Part shown: positions 1 to 6,220 of the stretch, piece after piece | How the letters are laid out: each line of letters starts with the position of its first letter | Position numbering within the stretch: the stretch's first letter is position 1 | Source: Alphaproteobacteria bacterium | GTDB taxonomy: Bacteria > Pseudomonadota > Alphaproteobacteria > UBA6615 | Assembly (NCBI GenBank): GCA_030831135.1 | Contig: JAURLR010000002.1 | Span: forward strand, 1 to 15,177 | Direction: 5' to 3' | Length of the DNA: 15,177 bases | Translations under genes and position numbers: made by a program | The notes under the pieces: model-generated | Database searches by the model: none | What the model saw: the letters and a program-made list of their open reading frames with translations, nothing else | Told to the model about the DNA's origin: nothing

Positions 1-398
1 CACCGGTGAACCTGGAAACCGAGCGCCAGAACGGCGACTTCGTGCGGACCAGCATTGCAGCTGGTCAAATCAGCGCCTGTCATGATGTCAGCGATGGTGG
101 CCTCGCCGTCGCGCTGGCAGAAATGGCCATAGCGGGTGATCTGGGTGCCGAAATCGACCACAAACCAGAGATTCCGGTCCATGCCTGGGCCTTTGGCGAG
201 GATCAGGCGCGCTACGTGGTCACAACCGGTGACGCTGCGGCATTTGAAGCCGCCGCGCGTGCCGCAAACGTGCCGGTGACCCGTCTCGGACAGGTTGGCG
301 GGGCCGCGTTGACACTCCCGGGGGCGGAGCCTATATCCGTCGAGAGCCTGCGTGAGGCACACACACGCTGGCTGCCGGAGTACATGGCGTCGCGCTAG
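1..398 (+). CDS. purL: Phosphoribosylformylglycinamidine synthase subunit PurL, C-terminal part (5' end outside window)
   Basis: PurL catalyses the ATP-dependent amidation of FGAR to FGAM in cytoplasmic de novo purine synthesis; in the small-PurL type it works with PurS and PurQ. About 131 residues are visible, frame starting at base 3. The diagnostic stretch is ACHDVSDGGLAVALAEMA (about residues 23-40 of the visible part), the conserved motif of the C-terminal AIR-synthase-like domain of PurL. The protein ends shortly after the domain (YMASR), as in the short PurSQL-type enzyme rather than the long fused form. It stops 33 nt upstream of bolA on the same strand, and purL-bolA-grxD is a frequent alphaproteobacterial order, so the three are probably co-transcribed. 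No truncation inside the window; the missing N-terminus is only the window edge. Confidence 0.95.
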   Translation, partial: PVNLETERQNGDFVRTSIAAGQISACHDVSDGGLAVALAEMAIAGDLGAEIDHKPEIPVHAWAFGEDQARYVVTTGDAAAFEAAARAANVPVTRLGQVGGAALTLPGAEPISVESLREAHTRWLPEYMASR

Positions 399-431
399 AA
401 AACGACGCAGAACCCCCGGGGAGGAAACGAC

Positions 432-671
432 ATGCCGATGGCCGCCAACGAGATTGAACGTCTGATCAAGGACGCCATGCCAGATGCCGAAGTGCGGATC
501 GATGATCTGCGCGGTGATGGCGACCATTATCTCGCGCATGTCGTGTCATCGGCCTTTGCCGGAAAATCCCGGGTCCAGCAACACCAGATGGTATACGAAG
601 CCCTTCAGGGCCGGATGGGAGGCGAGCTGCATGCACTCGCACTCCAGACATCCGCCCCTGTCGCCGGCTGA
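432..671 (+). CDS. bolA: BolA family protein
   Basis: A 79-residue protein of the BolA/IbaG family, small cytoplasmic proteins that form [2Fe-2S]-bridged complexes with monothiol glutaredoxins and take part in iron-sulfur trafficking and iron signalling. The sequence has the short alpha-beta BolA pattern: N-terminal helix ([18 protein letters not shown]), a central strand with [19 protein letters not shown], then the helix [24 protein letters not shown], where RVxxHxxVYxAL is the family signature. The start at 432 is chosen because GAGGAA (421-426) lies 5 nt upstream; a second ATG at 438 fits less well. The gene sits between purL and grxD, its known functional partner, with 22 nt to the grxD start. 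The length is normal for the short BolA class. Which BolA subgroup it belongs to cannot be settled from sequence alone. Confidence 0.93.
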   Translation: MPMAANEIERLIKDAMPDAEVRIDDLRGDGDHYLAHVVSSAFAGKSRVQQHQMVYEALQGRMGGELHALALQTSAPVAG

Positions 672-693
672 CCCCTGCAACTTGGAGTTCGAC

Positions 694-1032
694 ATGAGCG
701 ACACCCCCGTTAACGAACGCATCAAGACCGACATCGCGCAGAACGACGTGATGCTCTTCATGAAGGGTACGCCGGTTTTCCCGCAATGCGGCTTTTCGGC
801 CGCCGTGGTCCAGATCCTGAATCATGTTGGCGTCAAGTTCGGCAGTGCCGATGTTCTCGTCGACCCGGAAATTCGCGACGGCATCAAGACCTTCTCGAAC
901 TGGCCGACCGTCCCGCAGCTTTACGTAAAGGGCGAGTTCGTCGGCGGATGTGACATCGTCCGGGAAATGTTTGAAGCCGGAGAGCTTGAGCAGATGTTCG
1001 ACGAAAAAGGTATCGCGCGCGAAGCGGCCTGA
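694..1032 (+). CDS. grxD: Monothiol glutaredoxin, Grx4 type
   Basis: A 112-residue cytoplasmic monothiol glutaredoxin. Proteins of this class bind a [2Fe-2S] cluster as a glutathione-ligated homodimer, or as a heterodimer with BolA, and pass it to acceptor proteins. Seen in the sequence: [21 protein letters not shown] with the CGFS active site typical of the monothiol class (Cys at residue 32), the [19 protein letters not shown] stretch with the cis-Pro (TVP) and the GGCD glutathione-binding motif, and a C-terminal helix. The reading frame is open from 484, but the start at 694 is supported by GGAG at 684-687, by the usual N-terminus (NERIKTDI) and by the overlap a longer form would have with bolA. 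It follows bolA directly and is closed by a strong terminator at 1056, so it is probably the last gene of the purL-bolA-grxD unit. Confidence 0.95.
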   Translation: MSDTPVNERIKTDIAQNDVMLFMKGTPVFPQCGFSAAVVQILNHVGVKFGSADVLVDPEIRDGIKTFSNWPTVPQLYVKGEFVGGCDIVREMFEAGELEQMFDEKGIAREAA

Positions 1033-1055
1033 ACCGCCTGCATCCTGTGTTTTTG

Positions 1056-1084
1056 ACGGGCCGCGTTGATCGCGGCCCGTTTTC
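1056..1084 (+). terminator. Rho-independent terminator after grxD
   Basis: A perfect 10-bp inverted repeat, ACGGGCCGCG (1056-1065) and CGCGGCCCGT (1071-1080), with a 5-nt loop, followed by TTTC. It lies 24 nt after the grxD stop and ends the purL-bolA-grxD unit. The T-run is short, but the stem is very stable. Confidence 0.85.
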
Positions 1085-1110
1085 GTTCGGCATACTCCTC
1101 TCGTATTTAT

Positions 1111-1200
1111 CGTCATTGCGGGGTGCAGCAGGCACCGCGGCAATCCGGCTGCGATGCACAGCGTGGCGTCTCTGTATTGCTTCGCTTTGCTCGCAATGAG
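1111..1200. repeat. Palindromic dispersed repeat, family A, copy 1
   Basis: An imperfect 90-bp palindromic unit. Outer arms are CGTCATTGCG (1111-1120) and TCGCAATGAG (1191-1200). Inner arms are weaker: GGCAATCCGG near 1139 and TATTGCTTCGC near 1175. It shares order and core words (GTCATTGCG, GCAATCC, ATTGCTTCG, TCGCAATGA) with the element at 3541-3628, so the two are copies of one family, this one more degenerate. It lies in the gap between the grxD terminator and rarD. Such REP-like units between genes are common in alphaproteobacteria; a function is not evident. Confidence 0.75.
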
Positions 1201-1265
1201 GGCGCGTGCTAGTTCAGAGATTGTTGCCCGGAGCGAAAAAACTGACCCAACAACCACCCGCACCT

Positions 1266-2165
1266 ATGCCGTTGACGCGCCGCAAATTCAGCGGCGAGGA
1301 ATCCTCAGGCCTGATCTACGGGACCTGCGCCTTTCTGATCTGGGGCTTCACACCGTTCTATTTCAACGCGCTCGATGATCTGCGTGTCGAGGAAATAGTG
1401 GCCCACCGGATCGTGTGGTGTGCGGTGTTTCTGGTTCTGGTGCTCACCATCGGAGGGCAATGGCCGGGCGTCCTCGCCGCACTTCGCAACCGCAAGGTTC
1501 TGTTGATCCTCTTCGTCACCGCACTGCTCAACAGCCTGAACTGGGGCGTGTTCATCTATTCCGTTGTGTCAGACCAGTTGCTGGCCTCCAGCCTTGGCTA
1601 TTTTCTCAACCCGCTCGTCGTCGTGGTGCTGGGCTTCATCTTCCTGCGTGAACGTCTGTCGCGGATGCAGCAGCTTGCCGTCGTAATTGCCGCGACTGGC
1701 GTGACCACCCAGATCGTGGCCTTCGGGGAACTGCCCTGGATCGCGCTGACCATCGCGATCGCCTTCGGGCTTTACGGCCTGCTCCGCAAAACCGTGGATG
1801 CCGGTCCGGCTGTGGGCCTTTTCGTGGAATGCCTGCTGATCGGCCCCTTCGCGCTGGGCTGGCTGATCTGGCTGAATGTGCAGGAGCTTGGTGCCTTTGG
1901 GCAGTTCGGCCTTGGGTACGACGCGTTTATCGCGCTGGCAGGCATCCTCACAGGCGTGCCGCTGGTGCTGTTTGCAGCGGGTGCCCGCCGAATCAAGCTC
2001 GCGACCATCGGATTGCTCCAGTACATCGCTCCCTCGGCCTATCTGGTCATGGCCCTGACCATCTGGAAAGAACCCTTCGAGACGGCAGACTTCATCACCT
2101 TTGGCTGTATCTGGGCGGCTTTGCTGCTTTACACCCGCGAAATCTGGCGCACGCGGATCGTCTGA
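1266..2165 (+). CDS. rarD: RarD-type EamA/DMT permease
   Basis: A 299-residue inner-membrane protein of the drug/metabolite transporter superfamily, closest by eye to RarD (named from the chloramphenicol-sensitivity phenotype). The substrate of RarD proteins is not firmly known. The start of the protein, GLIYGTCAFLIWGFTPFYFNAL followed by VEEIVAHRIVWC, is characteristic of RarD: the first membrane helix runs into a loop with the conserved HRI motif. About ten hydrophobic segments follow in two EamA-like halves, and ALTIWKEPF near the C-terminus is also typical. The frame is open from a GTG at 1206, but the ATG at 1266 gives the usual family length (near 296). Neither start has a convincing ribosome-binding site, so the start is the weak point. 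The gene stands alone between a repeat and the VOC gene. Confidence 0.88.
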   Translation: MPLTRRKFSGEESSGLIYGTCAFLIWGFTPFYFNALDDLRVEEIVAHRIVWCAVFLVLVLTIGGQWPGVLAALRNRKVLLILFVTALLNSLNWGVFIYSVVSDQLLASSLGYFLNPLVVVVLGFIFLRERLSRMQQLAVVIAATGVTTQIVAFGELPWIALTIAIAFGLYGLLRKTVDAGPAVGLFVECLLIGPFALGWLIWLNVQELGAFGQFGLGYDAFIALAGILTGVPLVLFAAGARRIKLATIGLLQYIAPSAYLVMALTIWKEPFETADFITFGCIWAALLLYTREIWRTRIV

Positions 2166-2255
2166 CCGGTACTCAACGCGGTTGCACGTTGAATCCATCG
2201 TAGACCCGGCGCAGAATGGCTGAAATTCACGATCCCTGATGATGAGGACCCCACG

Positions 2256-2810
2256 ATGTCACTGTTCTGGCTTGATCACGTCAATATCCGCACAACGCAA
2301 CTCGATGAAATGTCGGCGTTCTATGAGAACGTTCTTGGCCTCAAGCGCGGCAAACGCCCGAGCTTCGCCTTTGGCGGTGCCTGGCATTACTGCGGCAAAC
2401 AGGCCGTTGTCCATCTCGTGGAATCCGAGAAGAAGTTCAAGACCGAGGAAGCCCAGGTCGAGCATTTCGCCTTCCGCTCCAATGGCACGGTGAAAGCCTT
2501 CCAGAACAGGATGAAAAAGACCGACACGCCCTACAACGTGGTGCCGCTGACCGAGATCAACATGATCCAGGTGAATGTGTTTGATCCCGACGGCAACAAG
2601 ATCGAAATCCAGTTCGCCGCCAGCGAAGCCGACATGGAGCCCTTTGAGGGATCTGCGGCGGCACGCCGGCGGATGCGCAAGGGCGAATCGCTGAACAAGG
2701 TCGGCCCCATGCCGCTCAAGAAATCAAAGGCCAAGACGTCGAAGACCAACAAGAAGCTCGGCGTCCCGAACCCGATCAAACCGCCCACGAAACGCAATCC
2801 GCCCTATTGA
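2256..2810 (+). CDS. VOC (glyoxalase-fold) family protein with basic C-terminal tail
   Basis: A 184-residue protein of the vicinal oxygen chelate superfamily (glyoxalase I, extradiol dioxygenases, fosfomycin resistance proteins). Two beta-alpha-beta-beta-beta modules are visible. The first starts LDHVNIRTTQLDEMSAFYENVLGL (residues 6-29); the second contains VEHFAFR and ends VFDPDGNKIEIQF, the usual VOC closing motif. His8, His70 and Glu117 stand at the usual metal-ligand positions, so a metal-dependent enzyme is likely, but the substrate cannot be read off. From about residue 135 on there is a tail rich in Lys, Arg and Pro (KKSKAKTSKTNKKL) with no counterpart in ordinary single-domain VOC proteins. 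The start is supported by GAGG at 2244-2247, 8 nt upstream. A possible methylmalonyl-CoA epimerase or lyase role is only a guess. Confidence 0.85.
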   Translation: MSLFWLDHVNIRTTQLDEMSAFYENVLGLKRGKRPSFAFGGAWHYCGKQAVVHLVESEKKFKTEEAQVEHFAFRSNGTVKAFQNRMKKTDTPYNVVPLTEINMIQVNVFDPDGNKIEIQFAASEADMEPFEGSAAARRRMRKGESLNKVGPMPLKKSKAKTSKTNKKLGVPNPIKPPTKRNPPY

Positions 2811-2839
2811 GGACGGAGACCGGCTTTCAGCCATCGCCT

Positions 2840-2874
2840 GACGCCGCGATCAAACATTTGTGTTTTGATCCGTC
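2840..2874. other. Imperfect hairpin between VOC gene and selenoprotein gene
   Basis: GATCAAA (2848-2854) pairs with TTTGATC (2864-2870) over a small loop. After an internal CCGC on the 5' side, GACG (2840-2843) can pair with CGTC (2871-2874). No T-run follows in either direction, so it is a poor terminator. It could be a weak end signal for the VOC transcript or lie in the leader of the selenoprotein mRNA. Confidence 0.35.
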
Positions 2875-2934
2875 GCCGGGAAAACGCTCATATGGGAGCC
2901 ACAGTTCTTCGTGTGTTTTTTTGAGGTTGCCCCT

Positions 2935-3531
2935 ATGCGCCGTTTTCTGAGTTCCCGATCCCTTGGACGCAAAGTTGCTGCTTTGGCATTCGCCGGCGCA
3001 ATCGCCTTCGGTGTCGGTGGTGCTTATGCGCAAGAGTCCTATGGCGCGAAAATCGGGGAACCGATCCCCCACCAGCTTGAGGTTCCCGACCAGACCAATC
3101 AGGTTCAGAGCTTCGTCACGCTGAAGAAAAATCGCGGCCTGATTATGCTGTTCTCCCGCTCCCTGGCGTGGTGACCCACCTGCATCAGCCAGGCGGTCGC
3201 CTGGAACGACAAGATTGATTTCGTACGAGAGAATGGCTTTGAAGTCGTCTCCGTGACCAATGACGATGTGAGAACGCTGGAGCGTTTCGCCAAGCGCCGA
3301 AAGGTCGATTTCCCGCTTCTGTCCGATCAGGGCTCGAAGGTGATCAGTGCCTTCAACCTGTTCAATGACCGGTTCCCCGAAGGCAGCCGTTACTACGGCA
3401 CGTCGGTTCCGCAGGTCGTGGTGGTCAATCCCGACGGTGTGGTGACCCACACCTTCTCCGGCCATGGCTATACATCGGACGAAGAAATCAAAGGCATCGT
3501 CGAACAGTCCCTGCAGGGCCTCGCGGGCTAA
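2935..3531 (+). CDS. Secreted redoxin (AhpC/TSA, thioredoxin fold), selenoprotein with Sec80 at in-frame TGA
   Basis: Read through the TGA at 3172-3174 as selenocysteine, this is one 198-residue protein. Residues 1-32 form a signal peptide: basic MRRFLSSRSLGRK, hydrophobic VAALAFAGAIAFGVGG, likely cut after AYA before QES. The mature part is a thioredoxin-fold redoxin: GAKIGEPIPHQLEV entry strand, NRGLIMLFSRSLAW then Sec80-Pro-Thr-Cys83 at the active site, VVSVTNDD, FPLLSDQG, and VPQVVVVNPDGVV with the cis-Pro. Cys homologues carry W-C-P-x-C here. The product is probably a periplasmic thiol/peroxide reductase. Start 2935 has GAGG at 2923-2926, 8 nt upstream; a longer start at 2911 would spoil the signal peptide. 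In support of Sec: the frame stays open for 119 codons after the TGA with family-like sequence, UxxC is kept, the base after TGA is C (weak stop context), and a SECIS-like hairpin follows. The alternative is a one-base nonsense pseudogene (TGC to TGA), which I consider less likely. Confidence 0.85.
3172..3204 (+). promoter_or_regulatory. Candidate bacterial SECIS element (Sec UGA plus downstream hairpin)
   Basis: TGA at 3172-3174 is followed after 14 nt by a perfect 6-bp stem, CCAGGC (3189-3194) and GCCTGG (3199-3204), closed by the tetraloop GGTC. The loop starts 20 nt after the TGA, inside the range usual for bacterial SECIS hairpins. As I recall it, GGUC with its leading G residues is also the apical loop of the E. 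coli fdhF element recognised by SelB. The bulged U of fdhF is not present. The hairpin lies inside the coding sequence, as bacterial SECIS elements must. Confidence 0.75.
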
Positions 3532-3540
3532 CGCGCTCTC

Positions 3541-3628
3541 CGTCGTTGCGAGGCCGCAGGCTGAAGCAATCCAGAGCTGATGCGTTCGACAACCGGATTG
3601 CTTCGTCGCGATGCGCCTCGCAATGACG
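3541..3628. repeat. Palindromic dispersed repeat, family A, copy 2
   Basis: An 88-bp unit with nested inverted arms: outer CGTCGTTGCGAG (3541-3552) against CTCGCAATGACG (3617-3628) with one mismatch, inner GAAGCAATCC (3563-3572) against GGATTGCTTC (3595-3604), perfect. It begins 9 nt after the selenoprotein stop and lies ahead of the terminator. This is the better-preserved copy of the element at 1111-1200. Confidence 0.8.
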
Positions 3629-3657
3629 ATATGGTTCGGGTTCAGAATATCCCTGTG

Positions 3658-3685
3658 AAAAAGGCCGCCCGGAGGCGGCCTTTTT
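3658..3685. terminator. Bidirectional Rho-independent terminator between selenoprotein gene and rpsD
   Basis: AAAAA-GGCCGCC (3658-3669), loop CGGA, GGCGGCC-TTTTT (3674-3685). The 7-bp GC stem is flanked by A5 on one side and T5 on the other, so it works on both strands. It serves the redoxin gene (+) and rpsD (-), which converge here; the rpsD stop is 27 nt away. Confidence 0.93.
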
Positions 3686-3711
3686 GCAATTCTTTGGTCG
3701 GGTGGAACCCT

Positions 3712-4326
3712 CTAGAGCGAGTAAAACTCGATGACGAGGTTCGGTTCCATCTGGACCGGATAGGGAACGTCGGCCAGCTTGGGACCGCGTGTGTAGCTGC
3801 CCTTGAGGGCGTTCAGATCCACATCGAGATATTCGGGCAGATCGCGCTCGGTCGAGGCGATCGCCTCGAGCACCAGCGGCAATTCGCGGGACTTTTCCTT
3901 GACCTCGATCACGTCGCCATCCTGCACCGAAAAGGACGGGATGTTGACCTTCTTGCCGTTCACACGGATATGTCCATGGTTCACGAACTGGCGAGCCGCA
4001 AAGATCGTCGGCACGAACTTCATGCGATAGACCACAGCATCGAGACGACGCTCGAGCAGCTCGATCAGGTTCTCACCCGTGTCACCGCGACGACGCACAG
4101 CTTCGTCGTAGTAGCGGCGGAACTGGCGCTCGCCAACATCACCATAATATTTGCGAAGCTTCTGCTTCGCCATCAGGTGGAGGCCATAATCGGAAGGTTT
4201 CTTGCGCCGACGGCCGTGCTCACCGGGGCCGTATTCGCGTCGATTGATGGGGCTCTTGGCGCGCCCCCAGAGATTTTCGCCCAGACGGCGATCAATCTTG
4301 TACTTTGCGGAATGCCGCTTTGACAT
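3712..4326 (-). CDS. rpsD: 30S ribosomal protein S4
   Basis: A 204-residue primary rRNA-binding protein of the small subunit, which binds 16S rRNA early in assembly. Recognised from the N-terminus ([20 protein letters not shown]), the basic [26 protein letters not shown] stretch, and the S4 RNA-binding domain at about residues 94-156 ([44 protein letters not shown]). The N-terminal part lacks a zinc-binding Cys cluster, as in the cysteine-free S4 form, and the length is normal for alphaproteobacteria. The gene stands alone here, not in the alpha ribosomal-protein operon. It has its own promoter about 105-132 nt upstream and a terminator behind. The ribosome-binding site is weak (GGA about 8 nt before the ATG). 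Confidence 0.98.
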   Translation of the reverse strand: MSKRHSAKYKIDRRLGENLWGRAKSPINRREYGPGEHGRRRKKPSDYGLHLMAKQKLRKYYGDVGERQFRRYYDEAVRRRGDTGENLIELLERRLDAVVYRMKFVPTIFAARQFVNHGHIRVNGKKVNIPSFSVQDGDVIEVKEKSRELPLVLEAIASTERDLPEYLDVDLNALKGSYTRGPKLADVPYPVQMEPNLVIEFYSL

Positions 4327-4430
4327 ATTTCAGGTCCAATTCTTGTCTTTGTTGTCCCGATTAGCACCACCCTGACAAGGCAATACGGGAGACGGTCTTT
4401 GCCGGTCCGCGTTCTCGGGAATTGCGCCGC

Positions 4431-4458
4431 ACTATAGGGATCAGCGGCGTGATGTCAA
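4431..4458 (-). promoter_or_regulatory. Sigma70-type promoter of rpsD
   Basis: On the minus strand, TTGACA (4458-4453, perfect -35) and TATAGT (4436-4431, 5 of 6 for -10) are separated by 16 bp. The inferred start near 4424 gives an rpsD leader of about 98 nt. Confidence 0.75.
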
Positions 4459-4516
4459 ATCCACTTTCGGGCGCTCCGAACGCCCTTTTATCACGTGTTT
4501 TCAGGTATATGGGGCC

Positions 4517-5416
4517 ATGCAACACAGTACAACGCCAGCCGGCGCGCGCAGCGGCCATCTCAAGGGAATAGCGTTCACCGTTTTCGGGGTCCTGATCCTG
4601 ACGCCTGACGGGCTTTTGACGTCTCTTGTCGCCGCTGATGTGCGGACAGCCCTGTTCTGGCGGGGCCTGTTCATGGGGCTGGCACTCACCGCCTTCGTGC
4701 TGGCGCGATACGGTCGTCGGTCCGGCACCGCGTTCCGCGCACTGCTGGACCTGCCCCATCTGCTGATTGCCGTGTTTTTTGCCCTTTCGGGGATCGGGTT
4801 CGTGACGTCGATCGTCACCACAAGCGTTGCCAACACGCTGTTCCTGGTTGCGTGTGCGCCCCTGTTCTCTGTCATTCTCGCGCGGGTGTTCCTCGGTCAA
4901 CGCACCCGGCTGCGCACCGTCGTTGTCATTCTGGTGGCCATGGCGGGTATGGGCGTGATCTTCGCCGATGGGCTTGGCCAAGGTGACCTCTGGGGAAATC
5001 TGGCAGCCGTTGGAACCGCCCTGACCTGGGCCGGGATGGTCGTCGTCCTGGAACATTCACGGATCAAGGACCCCGCACCCGCCCTCGCGCTCGGCGGCTA
5101 CATGATCGCCGTCGTTTCCTTCCTGGTGGCCCCGACGATTGCCATGGTGACACAGGATTTCGTCTGGATCGCGATCCTCGGATTTTTCATCCTTCCGGTA
5201 TCCTTCTTTCTGATCGGCCTTGGTCCGCAATACATCTCGGCACCCGAAGTCAGCCTGATCATGCTGCTCGAAGCCGTGATCGGACCGGTCTGGGCCTGGC
5301 TGTTCATTGCACAGGCACCGTCAGAGATGACCATGCTCGGCGGCGCCATCATCCTGACAACGCTGGCGGTTCATTTCACCATCGGGCTTTATCTAGACAA
5401 ACGCGCCGGACGCTAA
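4517..5416 (+). CDS. EamA/DMT family permease
   Basis: A 299-residue inner-membrane protein of the drug/metabolite transporter superfamily, about ten hydrophobic segments in two EamA repeats. The first (about residues 15-150) starts LKGIAFTVFGVLILTPDGLL and contains LFWRGLFMGL and VANTLFLVACAPLFSVILARVFLGQ; the second (about 155-290) runs from GDLWGNLAAVGTALTWAGMVVVLEH to APEVSLIMLLEAVIGPVWAWLF and ends in the basic KRAGR. The APLF and EAVIGPVWAWLF segments are typical of EamA halves. The substrate is unknown; amino acids, purines or other metabolites are possible. It differs clearly from the RarD protein in this window. Transcribed divergently from rpsD, with only 6 nt between its stop and the convergent trmJ stop. 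A short hairpin with TTTT (4469-4489) lies just upstream. A GGGG close to the ATG is the only ribosome-binding signal. Confidence 0.88.
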   Translation: MQHSTTPAGARSGHLKGIAFTVFGVLILTPDGLLTSLVAADVRTALFWRGLFMGLALTAFVLARYGRRSGTAFRALLDLPHLLIAVFFALSGIGFVTSIVTTSVANTLFLVACAPLFSVILARVFLGQRTRLRTVVVILVAMAGMGVIFADGLGQGDLWGNLAAVGTALTWAGMVVVLEHSRIKDPAPALALGGYMIAVVSFLVAPTIAMVTQDFVWIAILGFFILPVSFFLIGLGPQYISAPEVSLIMLLEAVIGPVWAWLFIAQAPSEMTMLGGAIILTTLAVHFTIGLYLDKRAGR

Positions 5417-5422
5417 CCCGGT

Positions 5423-6220
5423 CTAGTCGACCTCGCCGCGTGCGCGTTTGGCGTTCTGGGTGTCCTGCCAACTGCGTGTGAGCGCACTGATCATACCGTG
5501 GAATGTCCGCACTTCCTGTTCGGTCATGCGCCCGCGCTGGAGCATCGCACGAAGATTGCGCACCACGGTCTTCTTCAGGTTCGGTGCGCGGAAGAAGCCG
5601 CCCGCATCGAGCTCCCGCTCCAGCCGCTCAAACAGCTCCATGACCAGGTGCTTTTCGGCAATGCTGGTCCCTGACATTTCGATCGATTCGGGCGGCGTAT
5701 CATCCCCCGCGGTGAACCATTCGTAAGCGACCACCAGCACGGCCTGCGCCAGATTGAGCGAGGAATAGGCGGGGTTGAGAGGCACCGAGATGATCGTATC
5801 CGCCAGCACGATGTGATCATTGGTCAGCCCCGAACGTTCCGGGCCGAACAAAAGGCCGACTTCGTCTCCACGTTCCTGGGCGGCGCGCATTTCCGCACCC
5901 GCCTGCCGGGGCGTGATCACACGCATCGTGATCTCGCGAGGGCGTGCCGTTGTCGCATAGAGGGTCGTGATGCCCGAGACAGCTTCTTCCGTGGTCGCGA
6001 AGAGCTGGGCGTTGTCGAGAACCTCGGTCGCCCCCGAGGCCATGGTGACAGCCTTCTGGTTCGGCCAGCCCTGTTTCGGACTGACCAGCGACATCCGGTT
6101 CAGGCCGCAATTCAGCATCGCGCGCGCAACAGCACCGATATTCTCACCCAGCTGCGGCTCGACCAGCACCACGCGCGGGCCGCCTGTCATGGATTCCCGG
6201 GTTCTGTCGGTACCTGCCAT
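5423..6220 (-). CDS. trmJ: tRNA (cytidine/uridine-2'-O-)-methyltransferase TrmJ, SPOUT family
   Basis: A 265-residue cytoplasmic RNA methyltransferase that in TrmJ proteins methylates the 2'-hydroxyl of nucleotide 32 in the tRNA anticodon loop, using S-adenosylmethionine. The three SPOUT/TrmH motifs are clear: VVLVEPQLGENIGAVARAM (residues 17-35, with Asn27 and Arg33), LLFGPERSGLTNDHI (123-137) and ISVPLNPAYSSLNLAQAV (144-161), which form the trefoil-knot cofactor site. The C-terminal extension with LFERLERELDAGGFF and LKKTVVRNLRAMLQR, ending near RTFHGMISALTRS, is specific for the TrmJ branch. The start at 6220 overlaps the MFS stop by one base (TGATG on the minus strand), which suggests translational coupling; an internal ATG at 6190 is possible. 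The pairing with an MFS gene has no obvious functional meaning. Confidence 0.92.
   Translation of the reverse strand: MAGTDRTRESMTGGPRVVLVEPQLGENIGAVARAMLNCGLNRMSLVSPKQGWPNQKAVTMASGATEVLDNAQLFATTEEAVSGITTLYATTARPREITMRVITPRQAGAEMRAAQERGDEVGLLFGPERSGLTNDHIVLADTIISVPLNPAYSSLNLAQAVLVVAYEWFTAGDDTPPESIEMSGTSIAEKHLVMELFERLERELDAGGFFRAPNLKKTVVRNLRAMLQRGRMTEQEVRTFHGMISALTRSWQDTQNAKRARGEVD

Noticed and set aside
466..1263. 265-codon open frame on the minus strand
   Set aside because: Antisense of bolA and grxD, both of which are clear family members.
2173..2192. TCAACG/CGTTGA inverted repeat after rarD
   Set aside because: Six base pairs with an 8-nt loop and no T-run; too weak to call a terminator.
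2911..3174. Treating the redoxin as two separate genes or a pseudogene
   Set aside because: The second part would start at an internal GTG without the active site. A single stop at the Cys position with intact frame and a SECIS-like hairpin fits selenocysteine better.
4469..4489. GGGCG/CGCCC hairpin with TTTT upstream of the EamA gene
   Set aside because: Only 5 bp and no + strand gene upstream to terminate; possibly chance, noted in the gene entry only.
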